From assembly GCF_020535405.1 (NCBI RefSeq), contig NZ_CP085036.1:1240001-1304000 (forward strand): DNA of 64,000 bases. The letters are read 5' to 3'. A program made the translations under genes and the position numbers. The notes beneath the pieces are model-generated. The model had not been told where the DNA came from. It saw only the letters and a program-made list of their open reading frames with translations, and ran no database searches. The DNA comes from Antiquaquibacter oligotrophicus (GTDB lineage: Bacteria; Actinomycetota; Actinomycetes; Actinomycetales; Microbacteriaceae). Of this stretch, positions 51,787 to 60,019 are shown piece by piece (the first letter of the stretch is position 1; each line of letters starts with the position of its first letter).

Positions 51787-52431
51787 CTACTCGGCGAAGG
51801 CGACCGGCAGATACACGTCCTGCACACGATCGCTCAGCGCCGTGTGGTCATTGCGCGTGTAGATCGCACAGCGATCGACACGACAGTCGAAACCCTCACC
51901 CGAGGCCTCTCCCACCTCGAGGTACGCGGTGAAGGTACCCGTCGCGACATCGTCGTAGCTGCGCGCGCCGAACAGTCGCCACGCCCAGTCGTCGTTGATC
52001 CAATTGCTCGGGGCGAACTGGACGGTGCCCTCCGCGACCTCGGACTCCTCCTGCGCCGGCACGCCACCGACGCAGGGTCCGGGTTTCTCGGTGGGGGCAT
52101 CCGGAATCACGCAGATCGCAACGTAAATGCCTCGGGATGCGTCGTAGCCCGTGCCGCTCACAACGAGCCGGTCTCCCGGGGTCAGCGCCGACGTATCAAC
52201 CGTCTCGCCCGGTTGCACCGCATGCACCTGGAGTTCGCGGGTTCGCCCGTCGTCACCCGTGGCCGACACCTCGAGGGGAAAGTCCTCGACCGGGTCTTGC
52301 CCCGCACTCCCCTGATTCACGTGTGTGAGGATCGGGACGACCACGATGGAGATCGGCACGAGCAGCACAATCAGCACGGCTCCCGCCACAATCCACGGCA
52401 GCGCGCGCCGACGGTTCCGAACCCCAGCCAT
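51787..52431 (-). CDS. Membrane-anchored extracellular protein, neocarzinostatin-like fold possible
   Basis: 214 residues. A basic start (MAGVRNRRRALPW) and one helix (~14-36) anchor an extracellular domain. The domain has LTPGDRLVVSGTGYDASRGIYVAICV, two Cys pairs (CVIPDAPTEKPGPC and CRVDRC) and the end YTRNDHTALSDRVQDVYLPVAF. The order of Cys and strands resembles actinobacterial neocarzinostatin-like Ig-fold proteins, but I hold this tentatively. ATG 52431 has TACACT seven bases upstream. It is divergent from the KimA-like gene and convergent with padR. Confidence 0.7.
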   Translation of the reverse strand: MAGVRNRRRALPWIVAGAVLIVLLVPISIVVVPILTHVNQGSAGQDPVEDFPLEVSATGDDGRTRELQVHAVQPGETVDTSALTPGDRLVVSGTGYDASRGIYVAICVIPDAPTEKPGPCVGGVPAQEESEVAEGTVQFAPSNWINDDWAWRLFGARSYDDVATGTFTAYLEVGEASGEGFDCRVDRCAIYTRNDHTALSDRVQDVYLPVAFAE

Positions 52432-52460
52432 GCGCAAAAGTGTATGCCGCGATGCGGTTG

Positions 52461-52488
52461 TTGACAGCGGTTGGCGCAGGAGTACGCT
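52461..52488 (+). promoter_or_regulatory. Promoter of the KimA-like operon (leaderless)
   Basis: TTGACA (52461-52466), a 16-bp spacer and TACGCT (52483-52488). The GTG start codon at 52497 is eight bases after the -10, so the mRNA is expected to begin at or just before the start codon. This leaves no space for a c-di-AMP or fluoride riboswitch between this promoter and the gene. Confidence 0.8.
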
Positions 52489-52496
52489 TGCCCCTC

Positions 52497-54533
52497 GTGA
52501 CAGACCAACCCCGGTCGCCAAAACGTTGGCTGATCGGGGAGCCGCTCGCCTCCGACAAACTCGAGGGCCAGCTCCTCCCCAAGCATCTCGCGCTCCCCAT
52601 CTTCGCGAGCGACCCCCTCTCCTCCGTTGCCTATGCACCGCAGGAGCTCCTCATGATCCTGCTGATCGGCGGGCTCGCGTTTCTCTCCTTCGCCCCGTGG
52701 GTGGCTGCGGCGGTCGTCGTTCTCCTCATCGTTGTGGTGTTGAGTTACCGGCAACTCATCAAGGCCTACCCGAGCGGCGGCGGCGACTACGAGGTGGCAT
52801 CGAAGAACCTGGGCGAGAAGGCCGGCCTGGTCGTGGCATCCGCTCTCCTCGTCGACTACATCCTCACCGTCGCCGTGTCTGTCGCGTCGGGTGTTGACAA
52901 CATCATTTCGGCGTTCCCGGGGCTGAACCCGGCCCGCATCGAGATAGCAATCTTTTTTGTCGTGGTGCTCGTCGCCGTCAACCTGCGCGGTGTGCGGGAG
53001 TCGAGCAAAGCCTTCGCGATCCCCACCTACCTCTTCATCGGGTCGATCGCGGTCATGATCGTTGTCGGCCTCGTTCGCACCGCCCTCGGCGACCCGCCCA
53101 TCGCTGAGAGTTCCGAGTTGGTTGTGCAGGCCGAGAGCCTCGGTCAGGCGGCGTTCATCCTTCTGCTCCTGCGCGCGTTCGCGAGCGGATGCGCCGCCCT
53201 CACCGGTGTCGAGGCGATCTCCAACGGCGTGCCTGCGTTCCGGCGGCCCAAGATCCAGAACGCTCAGCGCACCCTCGTCGCGATGGGCACCATCGCGATC
53301 ATCCTCTTCGTCGGGCTCATCGCGGTCGCCCTCATCTCCGGCGCGCAGTATTTGGACTGTACGGATGAAACGATCCGCACGATGGCGGAGTGCACCGATC
53401 CCCTCTCCCCCCAGCGCAGCCTCATCGCACAACTGGCCGCGGCGACCTTCGGCAACAACTCGGTCTTCTTTTTTGTGATCCAGGGTGCGACGGCGGCCGT
53501 GCTGCTGCTCGCGGCCAACACCGCCTTCAACGGTTTCCCCCTGCTCGGTTCCGTGCTCGCCACCGACCGCTACGCCCCGAAGTCGCTTGCGACGCGCGGC
53601 GACCGCCTCATCTTCTCCAACGGCGTCATCGCCCTCGCGGTCGCCGCGAGTGTGCTTCTCATCGTTTTCCAGGCGGACGTGACGACTCTCATCCAGCTCT
53701 ACATCATCGGGGTGTTCGTGTCCTTCACCCTGGGGCAGATCGGTATGGTGCGGCACTGGTCGCGCATGCTTCGCGAGGGCTGCGACGACCGAGGTGCGGT
53801 GTGGCGGGGCCTCGCCATCAATGGCGTCGGCGCGCTCATGACCGCGAGTGTGCTCGTCATCGTCACGGTCACCAAGTTCACGCACGGGGCGTGGATCGTG
53901 TTTGTGGTCATGCCGATCCTGTTTGTGCTCATGCTCGGGGTCAACCGGTACTACCGCGATGTCGACAAGGAGATCGAAGCGGACCCGACGACGCGCTTCG
54001 GTGCCACCGGCGACCACGCCATCGTTCTCGTCGGGCGCATGCAGAAACCCGTCCTCAAGGCGCTCGACTACGCGATCGCCGCCCGTCACGACTCCATCGA
54101 AGCGGTGCACGTCTCCATCGACGAGGAGGCGACCAAGCAGCTCGAGCGGGACTGGGTGGCTCAGAACATCCGGGTGCCGTTGACCATTGTGGAGTCGCCG
54201 TATCGTGACATCAGCGCACCGCTGGCGAAGTACATCAAGTCCCGTCGCGAAGAGCACGGTGCCGAGGTCGTCACGGTGTACACGCCGCAGTACATCGTTG
54301 GGCACTGGTGGGAGCACCTTCTGCACAACCACAAGGCACGGCGCATCCGTCAGAAACTCTCGCTTGTACACGGCGTGGTGATCGCCGTGGTGCCGTGGCT
54401 GCTCGACTCGTCCGACCTCATCTACGGGCGTCGCTCCCGGCCGGTACCCGGCCAGGACCGTCGCGGGGAACCTCGGCGCCCGGTCGTGCGCAAGCCCATG
54501 CCACCCGCGAAGCCAGGATCCAAGAAGCCCTGA
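52497..54533 (+). CDS. APC-superfamily permease, KimA-like potassium importer
   Basis: 678 residues. Twelve helices at ~45-460 with LPIFASDPLSSVAYAPQELL as helix 1, YRQLIKAYPSGGGDYEVASKNLG, and FASGCAALTGVEAISNGVPAFRRPK. The C-terminal cytoplasmic domain (~500-640: DHAIVLVGRMQKPVLKALDYA, VTVYTPQYIVGHWWEHLLHN) is USP-like, as in KimA (Bacillus YdaO), a high-affinity K+/H+ symporter that c-di-AMP inhibits. About 70 residues longer than KimA owing to a basic tail. GTG 52497 follows the promoter by eight bases. The stop overlaps the first fluC gene (TGATG), so it heads a three-gene operon. Confidence 0.85.
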   Translation: MTDQPRSPKRWLIGEPLASDKLEGQLLPKHLALPIFASDPLSSVAYAPQELLMILLIGGLAFLSFAPWVAAAVVVLLIVVVLSYRQLIKAYPSGGGDYEVASKNLGEKAGLVVASALLVDYILTVAVSVASGVDNIISAFPGLNPARIEIAIFFVVVLVAVNLRGVRESSKAFAIPTYLFIGSIAVMIVVGLVRTALGDPPIAESSELVVQAESLGQAAFILLLLRAFASGCAALTGVEAISNGVPAFRRPKIQNAQRTLVAMGTIAIILFVGLIAVALISGAQYLDCTDETIRTMAECTDPLSPQRSLIAQLAAATFGNNSVFFFVIQGATAAVLLLAANTAFNGFPLLGSVLATDRYAPKSLATRGDRLIFSNGVIALAVAASVLLIVFQADVTTLIQLYIIGVFVSFTLGQIGMVRHWSRMLREGCDDRGAVWRGLAINGVGALMTASVLVIVTVTKFTHGAWIVFVVMPILFVLMLGVNRYYRDVDKEIEADPTTRFGATGDHAIVLVGRMQKPVLKALDYAIAARHDSIEAVHVSIDEEATKQLERDWVAQNIRVPLTIVESPYRDISAPLAKYIKSRREEHGAEVVTVYTPQYIVGHWWEHLLHNHKARRIRQKLSLVHGVVIAVVPWLLDSSDLIYGRRSRPVPGQDRRGEPRRPVVRKPMPPAKPGSKKP

Positions 54534-54928
54534 TGAGAGAGCTGCTCGCGGTCATTGCCGGTGGGGTTGTGGGCACCGGCCTGCGCTTGGCGGTGGACGC
54601 GCTCCTCGTGCACGGCGACGCGGGCTTTCCCTGGTCAACGCTTGTCGTCAACGTGGTCGGCGCGTTCACGCTCGGACTCCTGGTGGCACGGCTCTGGCCC
54701 TCGGCGCCCGGATGGCTGCGCGCCGGACTCGGTGCTGGACTACTCGGCAGCTTCACGACATTCTCTGCGCTCGCGGTCTCGCTCGTGGCGATGACAACGG
54801 CCGGCAACGGGATGCTCGCGCTCGCCTACCTCGTGGCGAGTGTCGTTCTCGGCCTTGCCGCCGCCTGGGCGGGGCTCCGGCTCGGTCGCCCCCGCGGGCC
54901 CGTCACCATCGACGAGGTGGACGAGTGA
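54533..54928 (+). CDS. crcB1: Fluoride channel FluC/CrcB, subunit 1
   Basis: 131 residues, four helices. FluC marks: GGVVGTGLRL in helix 1, GFPWSTLVVNVVGAF with the key Asn, and GLLGSFTTFSAL holding the Phe-box and Thr residues that line the fluoride path. FluC dimers expel fluoride passively. ATG 54533 overlaps the permease stop (TGATG). Its own stop overlaps the second fluC gene, so the two subunits should be made in equal amounts and assemble as an antiparallel heterodimer. It is C-terminally extended with GPVTIDEVDE. Confidence 0.93.
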   Translation: MRELLAVIAGGVVGTGLRLAVDALLVHGDAGFPWSTLVVNVVGAFTLGLLVARLWPSAPGWLRAGLGAGLLGSFTTFSALAVSLVAMTTAGNGMLALAYLVASVVLGLAAAWAGLRLGRPRGPVTIDEVDE

Positions 54929-55293
54929 GCGCCGCCGTTGTTGTTGCCGTGCTTGCTGCCGGTGCCGGCGGTGCAGCGCTGCGCTATCTGGTGTCTCGCG
55001 GGTTCGCCGGGCGCGACCGCGGCTTTCCGTGGGCGGTTCTCGTCGTCAACGTCGTGGGGTCCGCCATCGGGGGCGCGGTGCTCGGACTCGCGGAGGCGGG
55101 TGGCATCGGCGCGGACATCCGGCTCATCCTTCTCACGGGGCTGTGCGGCGGTCTCACGACCTTTTCGACGCTGAGCGTCGAAACAGTGCAGCTCGTGATC
55201 GACGGGCGCGCGCGGTTCGCGGTCGCCAGCGGCGCGGCCAACCTCGTGCTGGGCATCGGAGTGGCGGCAGCGGCTTACGCGCTGACCCGCTGA
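54925..55293 (+). CDS. crcB2: Fluoride channel FluC/CrcB, subunit 2
   Basis: 122 residues, four helices. GAGGAALRYLV in helix 1, RGFPWAVLVVNVVGSAIGG with the conserved Asn, and GLCGGLTTFSTLSVET with the Phe and Thr residues of the pore. The GTG start overlaps crcB1 by four bases (GTGA). Paired fluC genes in Gram-positive bacteria form heterodimers of inverted subunits. No fluoride riboswitch is visible upstream of the operon. The 3' end overlaps the convergent small membrane gene by 19 bases. Confidence 0.93.
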   Translation: MSAAVVVAVLAAGAGGAALRYLVSRGFAGRDRGFPWAVLVVNVVGSAIGGAVLGLAEAGGIGADIRLILLTGLCGGLTTFSTLSVETVQLVIDGRARFAVASGAANLVLGIGVAAAAYALTR

Positions 55294-55601
55294 GGCGGGT
55301 CGTCGTCGTCGTCATCCTCGACGCGGGGGTAAACACCGAAGTGGTAGGGCAGCGCTTTGCGCCACGCCTTCGGTCGATTGCGAAGCTCGAGAAAAGTGAT
55401 CGCGAGTGCGAGAAGGAGCGTGGCAGGAATGCTGAAGGCAGCGGCACCCTCCGGATCATTTTCCAGTGTGAGCACCCTGTGTGCGTTCCAGAGAAGGAAC
55501 GCTCCCAGCAGCAGATAAAAGCTCGGCCCGACAATCCGGAACACGATGTTGGACACAACTTCGCCGTACCAACTCGCCCTGGCCACCCACCTCGGCCTCA
55601 C
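55275..55601 (-). CDS. Two-helix membrane protein of unknown function
   Basis: 108 residues, not recognised. Two membrane helices (~22-42 and ~56-74) and a C-terminal region with RPKAWRKALPYHFGVYPR and a run of six Asp. The GTG at 55601 overlaps the stop of the upstream 66-residue gene (GTGA), so they are coupled. The 3' end overlaps crcB2 on the opposite strand by 19 bases. Confidence 0.65.
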   Translation of the reverse strand: MRPRWVARASWYGEVVSNIVFRIVGPSFYLLLGAFLLWNAHRVLTLENDPEGAAAFSIPATLLLALAITFLELRNRPKAWRKALPYHFGVYPRVEDDDDDDPPQRVSA

Positions 55602-55798
55602 GATCGCGACACCTTGACGACACCCGCAATGATCGCCGCAATACCCAGCGGCACCCCGAGGAGGAGGAGGGGGAGCTTCGTCGGCACAGGAGTGTCGACC
55701 ACCGACAGGTAACTGAAGGTCACGAGACCGATGACAACGAGCACGATGCCGCCGACGACGAAGGTCCACCCGTCTGACGACCTGGGGCTGAGGCTCAC
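55598..55798 (-). CDS. Small two-helix membrane protein
   Basis: 66 residues with two hydrophobic helices (GWTFVVGGIVLVVIGLVTFSYL and LPLLLLGVPLGIAAIIAGVV are their cores). GGAAGGGGG precedes the GTG at 55798 at suitable spacing. It is the first gene of a two-gene unit with the following 108-residue membrane protein, joined by a four-base overlap. No family recognised. Confidence 0.65.
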   Translation of the reverse strand: MSLSPRSSDGWTFVVGGIVLVVIGLVTFSYLSVVDTPVPTKLPLLLLGVPLGIAAIIAGVVKVSRS

Positions 55799-55965
55799 GA
55801 TGTTCCCCCTTCCGGATGCTCCCAGCACAGCACGGCTCGTTCGAGAGTGTCGAGGGGTTGCGCGCAAGCGGATCGACACCGCAGGACGAGGGGGTTGGCA
55901 CCTGAGAGCGATCCGCCGGGCGCGGATCGAACGGAGGCTGGACGAGACCTCGAAAGGAATCATCC

Positions 55966-56535
55966 GTGTCCCTCCGCTTCACCCCCGTTCTCCTCATCGC
56001 CGCACTCTCGCTCGCAGGCTGCGCTGCCGTCGCACCCGAGCAACCGTCCCCGCCCGACCCAGGACCGCTCTCCGTGGCGCCACAGGCTCCCGATACGGCC
56101 GGCCTCACAGCGGACGACGGATACGTGGCCCCTGGCGTGTGGTTGACGCTGAACGACGACGTCCCCGCGATCACCAACCTCGATCCTGACCTCCGGCGAG
56201 CGCTCGACGCGGCCGCCGCAGCGAGCGACGTTGAGTTCTCCTTCACGAGCGGCTGGCGCAGCGGCGACTACCAGCAGCACCTCTATGACGAGGCTGTTGC
56301 GAACTACGGAAGCGAAGAGGAGGCACGCAAATGGGTCATGCTGCCGGATGATTCGCAGCACGTCCATGGCAAGGCCGTCGACGTAGCAACGGCCGACGCC
56401 ATGGACTGGATCAACCGCTTCGGTGCACCCTTCGGGCTCTGCCAGATTTACGCGAACGAGTCATGGCACTTCGAGTTCGTGCCCGGGGTGACAGAGCAGT
56501 GCCCGCCGATGCTCCTCGACAGCACTGCGGGCTGA
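55966..56535 (+). CDS. M15 family D-alanyl-D-alanine carboxypeptidase lipoprotein (VanY-like)
   Basis: 189 residues. Signal peptide with lipobox LAGC (Cys near residue 19). The peptidase domain has SQHVHGKAVDVA (SxHxxGxAxD zinc motif, His and Asp) near 125-137, and the catalytic segment ANESWHFEF near 164 with the WH pair. FTSGWRSGDYQQHLYD is also typical. It should trim the terminal D-Ala from peptidoglycan stems at the outer membrane face. The GTG start follows AAAGGAATC. No link to the alr-ddl operon beyond shared chemistry. Ends one base before the convergent ATPase gene. Confidence 0.9.
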   Translation: MSLRFTPVLLIAALSLAGCAAVAPEQPSPPDPGPLSVAPQAPDTAGLTADDGYVAPGVWLTLNDDVPAITNLDPDLRRALDAAAAASDVEFSFTSGWRSGDYQQHLYDEAVANYGSEEEARKWVMLPDDSQHVHGKAVDVATADAMDWINRFGAPFGLCQIYANESWHFEFVPGVTEQCPPMLLDSTAG

Positions 56536-57687
56536 TCAGCGTTTCGGCCAGGTCCACGCTGGCTCGTCGAGCATCCCCTGACCGACAACGGTGGTTTCGC
56601 CGGTGTCCTTCGCGAGGTGGATGCGAGACGCCCGGGGAAGGGCATCCGCCAACCTCGTCGAGTGGGTGACCACAATCACTTGCGATCGTGTTGCGGCGTC
56701 GGCGATCAGCTCTGCCAGGGGCTCCGTGAGGTCGGGGTGGAGACTCGTCTCCGGCTCGTTGAGCACAAGAAGTTTCGGAGGGCGCGGGCTGAGTAGCGCC
56801 GCCACCCACAGTAGGTAGCGGATGGTGCCGTCCGAGAGCTCCGCGGAGGCGAGAGCGCGCAGCATCCCCGGCTGCCGCAGCCCAAAATCGAACAACCCGT
56901 CTCGGCCATCCACGACGAGACTGCTGCCAGGGAACGCACGATCGATCGCTTCGTCTAGCCCGGTCCCGAGCTCTCGCACGGTCTGGAGCGCAGCGGCCAG
57001 GGAGGAACCGTCGGCGGGGAGAACCGGGGTGCGTGTTCCGGGAGTGAGACGGCGCGCGGGAGCGCCGGCGTCGGTCCGCAGGTGATCGTAGAACCGCCAC
57101 GACCGCAGCATCTCGCGCAGCGCGTAAAGCTCGGGCGCCGTCTGCGGGTCCGAGTACTCGCTCAACACGCTCTCGAAGGGGCGCGCCCGATACGGGTGGT
57201 GCATCCAGTCGCCTCGCTCGTCGCGCATCCGAACGTCGGCGCCTCGTCTCTCGGTGAGCAGAGTGCCAGGCCGGAGAGCCATGCCGCTCCACACGGACTC
57301 GACCTTGATCTCGGGGTCGAGCGAGAACAGTGTGCGATCAGAGGGAACCGGCAGACCGAACTCGATGGAGTAGCTCAGGTCATCGGAGGCGAACCCGAGC
57401 CGCAACGCCACGGGGGCGGTGCGACGTGTTCCCTGGATGGGCTCCTCGCCCAATCGCATTCCCTTGGAGATCGTGCCGGGCCCGGCCCACAGGGTGCTGG
57501 CGAGACCGCCCTCCCGGGCGAGCCCGGAGACGGCACCGCCGAGGGATGCTTCGGCGAGAAGTCGCAGGGAACGGTACACGCTCGACTTGCCCGTGCCGTT
57601 GGCGCCCGTGACCACCGTCAGCTGGGACAACGGCACCACGAGGTGTCGCAGCGATCGGTAGTTCTCCACGGCGAGGGTCTGAAGCAC
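56536..57687 (-). CDS. AAA family ATPase (ABC-type, RecF/OLD-like)
   Basis: 383 residues. Walker A is TGANGTGKSSVYRSL near 28-42; the signature-like LSDGTIRYLLWVAAL near 290 and Walker B LLVLNEPETSLHPDL near 308 show an ABC/RecF-type nucleotide site, then VIVVTHSTRLADALP as the switch His. The N-terminal NYRSLRHLVVPLSQL strand is typical for AAA_21 proteins. No nuclease (TOPRIM) domain is attached. Such proteins act in DNA repair or phage defence when paired with a partner; none is adjacent. GTG start with TAGGCT six bases upstream. Confidence 0.88.
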   Translation of the reverse strand: MLQTLAVENYRSLRHLVVPLSQLTVVTGANGTGKSSVYRSLRLLAEASLGGAVSGLAREGGLASTLWAGPGTISKGMRLGEEPIQGTRRTAPVALRLGFASDDLSYSIEFGLPVPSDRTLFSLDPEIKVESVWSGMALRPGTLLTERRGADVRMRDERGDWMHHPYRARPFESVLSEYSDPQTAPELYALREMLRSWRFYDHLRTDAGAPARRLTPGTRTPVLPADGSSLAAALQTVRELGTGLDEAIDRAFPGSSLVVDGRDGLFDFGLRQPGMLRALASAELSDGTIRYLLWVAALLSPRPPKLLVLNEPETSLHPDLTEPLAELIADAATRSQVIVVTHSTRLADALPRASRIHLAKDTGETTVVGQGMLDEPAWTWPKR

Positions 57688-57734
57688 CCCGCAAGCCTAG
57701 GTATTCCTCCTGACAGCGGGCGTAGCCTGAAATC

Positions 57735-58604
57735 ATGCGCTTCGGATTTCACTTCTTCGACATGACTCTCCCCGGCGGGCCCGCGGGTCTCGCCCCCGCG
57801 ATCCGCGCCGCCGCTCGCACCTCCGACGACATCGGGGCGAGCTGGTTCACCGTCATGGATCACTTCTTCCAGATGGAACAGTTCCGCACCGCCCACGACC
57901 CCATGCTCGAGGGCTACACCACGCTCGGCTTCGCGGCGGGTGTGACGGAGCGGGTGAAACTCGGAACCATCGTGACCGGTGTTACGTACCGGCATCCGGG
58001 ACTCCTCTCCAAGATCGTCACGACACTCGACGTGCTGAGCGAGGGCCGCGCGTTTCTCGGGCTCGGAGCCGCGTGGTACGAGCGCGAGCACCTCGCGCTC
58101 GGGGTGCCATTCCCGCCCCTGAAGGAGCGCTTCGAGCGACTCGAGGAGACCCTCCAGATCGCGCACCAGATGTGGAGCGACAACGAAGGACCGTTCGAGG
58201 GCAAGCACTACCAGCTCGCCGAGACGATCAGCGTGCCGAAACCCGTGCAGTCCCCACGACCGCCCATCGTGATCGGCGGCAGTGGTGAGCAGAAGACATT
58301 GCGCCTTGTCGCCCAGTACGCGGATGCCACGAACCTCATCGCCGCGGACGCCGAAACGATCACCCACAAGCTCGCCGTACTGCAGGGGCACTGCGACGCC
58401 GTCGGACGCGACTACGAAACCATCGAGCGCACCGCGCAGACGCGGCTGGCACCCGACTTCACCGCCGACGAGGTACTCGCACAGGCCGAGGCGTTCGCAG
58501 GCGCGGGCATCCAGCACCTTCACTTCGGTGTGATCGGCCCCGACCCGGCCGCGTCGATCGCGCGCTTCGGCGACGAGGTCGCACCGCGACTCTCGACGAT
58601 CTAA
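57735..58604 (+). CDS. LLM class F420-dependent oxidoreductase
   Basis: 289 residues in the luciferase-like fold: MRFGFHFFDM start, SWFTVMDHFFQ, LGTIVTGVTYRHPGLLSKIVTTLDVLS, GLGAAWYEREH and VPKPVQSPRPPIVIGGSGE. These features are typical of actinobacterial F420-dependent oxidoreductases of the Rv/MSMEG_ LLM group rather than FMN enzymes. It would reduce or oxidise a small molecule with F420, fitting the presence of fgd elsewhere in the window. TAGCCT six bases before the ATG gives a leaderless start. Diverges from the ATPase gene. Substrate unknown. Confidence 0.88.
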   Translation: MRFGFHFFDMTLPGGPAGLAPAIRAAARTSDDIGASWFTVMDHFFQMEQFRTAHDPMLEGYTTLGFAAGVTERVKLGTIVTGVTYRHPGLLSKIVTTLDVLSEGRAFLGLGAAWYEREHLALGVPFPPLKERFERLEETLQIAHQMWSDNEGPFEGKHYQLAETISVPKPVQSPRPPIVIGGSGEQKTLRLVAQYADATNLIAADAETITHKLAVLQGHCDAVGRDYETIERTAQTRLAPDFTADEVLAQAEAFAGAGIQHLHFGVIGPDPAASIARFGDEVAPRLSTI

Positions 58605-58614
58605 CGGCGGCGCC

Positions 58615-59454
58615 CTACGGCAGCCCGCAGTAGCTGCCGTAGAACGCGTACATCTGCGCGCGAACCTCGTCGCTCGCGGGGAGCACGAGGGTGCCGCTGA
58701 GCTCCCCCACCGTTACCTCCAGCGGGATTCTGGTGCCGATCTTGTCCTCCGCGAGGGCGTGCGCGTCACACCGGTTGGGCACGATCGGCACCCGGACCTC
58801 GTCGGGGCCGGCCGCGTCCAATCGAGCGTTGAACGCGAGCCTCGCCACCCCAGACGAGCCATCGAACGGGGCGAGCAACGTTGTGCCCTGGACCGCCGTC
58901 ACCAGCACCTCGCCCTCGGCGCCGGTCGGCACCGTGCTGAGCACCAGCTCGCCCGCGACTCCAGCCTCGCCGGAGGAAAGGAACGCGGCAGACTGCACGT
59001 CCACGATGCTTGCCACTTTCTCGGCGAGGCACGCGCCGTCCCACAACGTGCGCAGGGCGACGGTGGGGTCGGGGGCGGGCACCGTCGTGACGGTGGCAGG
59101 CGTGCCCTCGGACGAGACCTCGACCGTCGCGGTTGCCTCGGCCGTGGCATCCGCCTCACAGTTCCACGTGCCGAGCGGCACGCGGAGGTCGACGGTCCGG
59201 CCAGGTTTCAGTGTCGCCGGTCCATCGCTCCAGAGCAGCGGCTCACCGAGCAACTCGGAGTCGAGGCTGGCCGAGACCAGTTCGAGAGGTTCAGACCCCG
59301 GGTTCGTCAGGCTGATCGCCACGACACCTTGCGCGATGCCCGTCCGCGGTTGAACGACGGATGCCTCGAGCTCCACCTCGGGGGCCGTTGCAGCACACCC
59401 CGCGACCCCAGCGGCGACCGCGCCGCACAGGAGCACCGAGACGAGGCCGCGCAC
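58615..59454 (-). CDS. Predicted lipoprotein of unknown function
   Basis: 279 residues. Signal peptide with lipobox VAGC (Cys20). The rest is beta-strand rich and contains three further Cys (NC, GACL and RCDAH regions). A DUF4352-like or Ig-like body is possible, but I recognise no family. The GTG start lies two bases after the lspA stop, so this lipoprotein gene is in one operon with the signal peptidase that should process it. Confidence 0.72.
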   Translation of the reverse strand: MRGLVSVLLCGAVAAGVAGCAATAPEVELEASVVQPRTGIAQGVVAISLTNPGSEPLELVSASLDSELLGEPLLWSDGPATLKPGRTVDLRVPLGTWNCEADATAEATATVEVSSEGTPATVTTVPAPDPTVALRTLWDGACLAEKVASIVDVQSAAFLSSGEAGVAGELVLSTVPTGAEGEVLVTAVQGTTLLAPFDGSSGVARLAFNARLDAAGPDEVRVPIVPNRCDAHALAEDKIGTRIPLEVTVGELSGTLVLPASDEVRAQMYAFYGSYCGLP

Positions 59455-59456
59455 GG

Positions 59457-60017
59457 CTACTGAGCCTTGACCTCGGGAGCTTCCTCGGGGTCCGGCTGCT
59501 CCGACTCTGTCTCGGGGTGCCGGCCAGTATCCACGCGGAACAGCACGAGTAGCACCGCGAAGATCGCTCCGCCGACGATCATGATGTCGGCGACGTTACC
59601 CACGAAGAGGTTGCCGTACCCGATGAAGTCAACGACGTGCCCGTGAGCGAAACCCGGGTCGCGGAAGAGCCGATCACCGGCGTGCGTGATCGCGCCACCG
59701 AGGATCATGCCGAGCACGATCGTCCACGCCACCGACTTGACCCGCCATGCGTACCAACCCACCGCGATCGCAGCGAGCACGGCGAGTACCGCCAGGATCC
59801 ACGTGAAGTCTCCACCGATACCGAACGCGGCGCCCGGGTTGTAGACGAGCACAAACCGAAGCCACTCGCCGATCACCGGAATCACCTCGCCGTCGGAGAG
59901 GTTCTCGATCGCCCACCACTTCGTGAGCTGGTCGACGGCGACAATCGCCACCGCGATGGCGATGACGACCCAGAACTGGCGATGGCTGCCGCGTTCCGGT
60001 GCGGTGGACTCTGACAT
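59457..60017 (-). CDS. lspA: Signal peptidase II (prolipoprotein peptidase)
   Basis: 186 residues, four membrane helices. VAVDQLTKWWAIENL, VYNPGAAFGIG, GGAITHAGDRLFRDPGFAHGHVVDFI and NLFVGNVADIMIV give the LspA boxes, with the catalytic Asp pair in GDR and VAD. The usual GNxxDR reads THAGDR, so the conserved Asn is replaced by His. It cleaves lipoprotein signal peptides before the lipidated Cys. GCGAGG precedes the ATG. The C-terminal ~25 residues are acidic (SEQPDPEEAPEVKAQ). Two-base gaps to the monooxygenase before and the lipoprotein after make a three-gene operon. Confidence 0.93.
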   Translation of the reverse strand: MSESTAPERGSHRQFWVVIAIAVAIVAVDQLTKWWAIENLSDGEVIPVIGEWLRFVLVYNPGAAFGIGGDFTWILAVLAVLAAIAVGWYAWRVKSVAWTIVLGMILGGAITHAGDRLFRDPGFAHGHVVDFIGYGNLFVGNVADIMIVGGAIFAVLLVLFRVDTGRHPETESEQPDPEEAPEVKAQ

Positions 60018-60019
60018 TG

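Noticed and set aside
52432..52500. c-di-AMP (ydaO) or fluoride (crcB) riboswitch before the KimA-FluC operon
   Set aside because: The -10 is eight bases from the start codon and the divergent gene occupies the upstream DNA, so no riboswitch can fit in the leader.
56536..57687. Phage-defence system built on the AAA ATPase (OLD/Gabija-like)
   Set aside because: No TOPRIM nuclease domain, helicase or other partner gene is adjacent, so a defence role cannot be supported.
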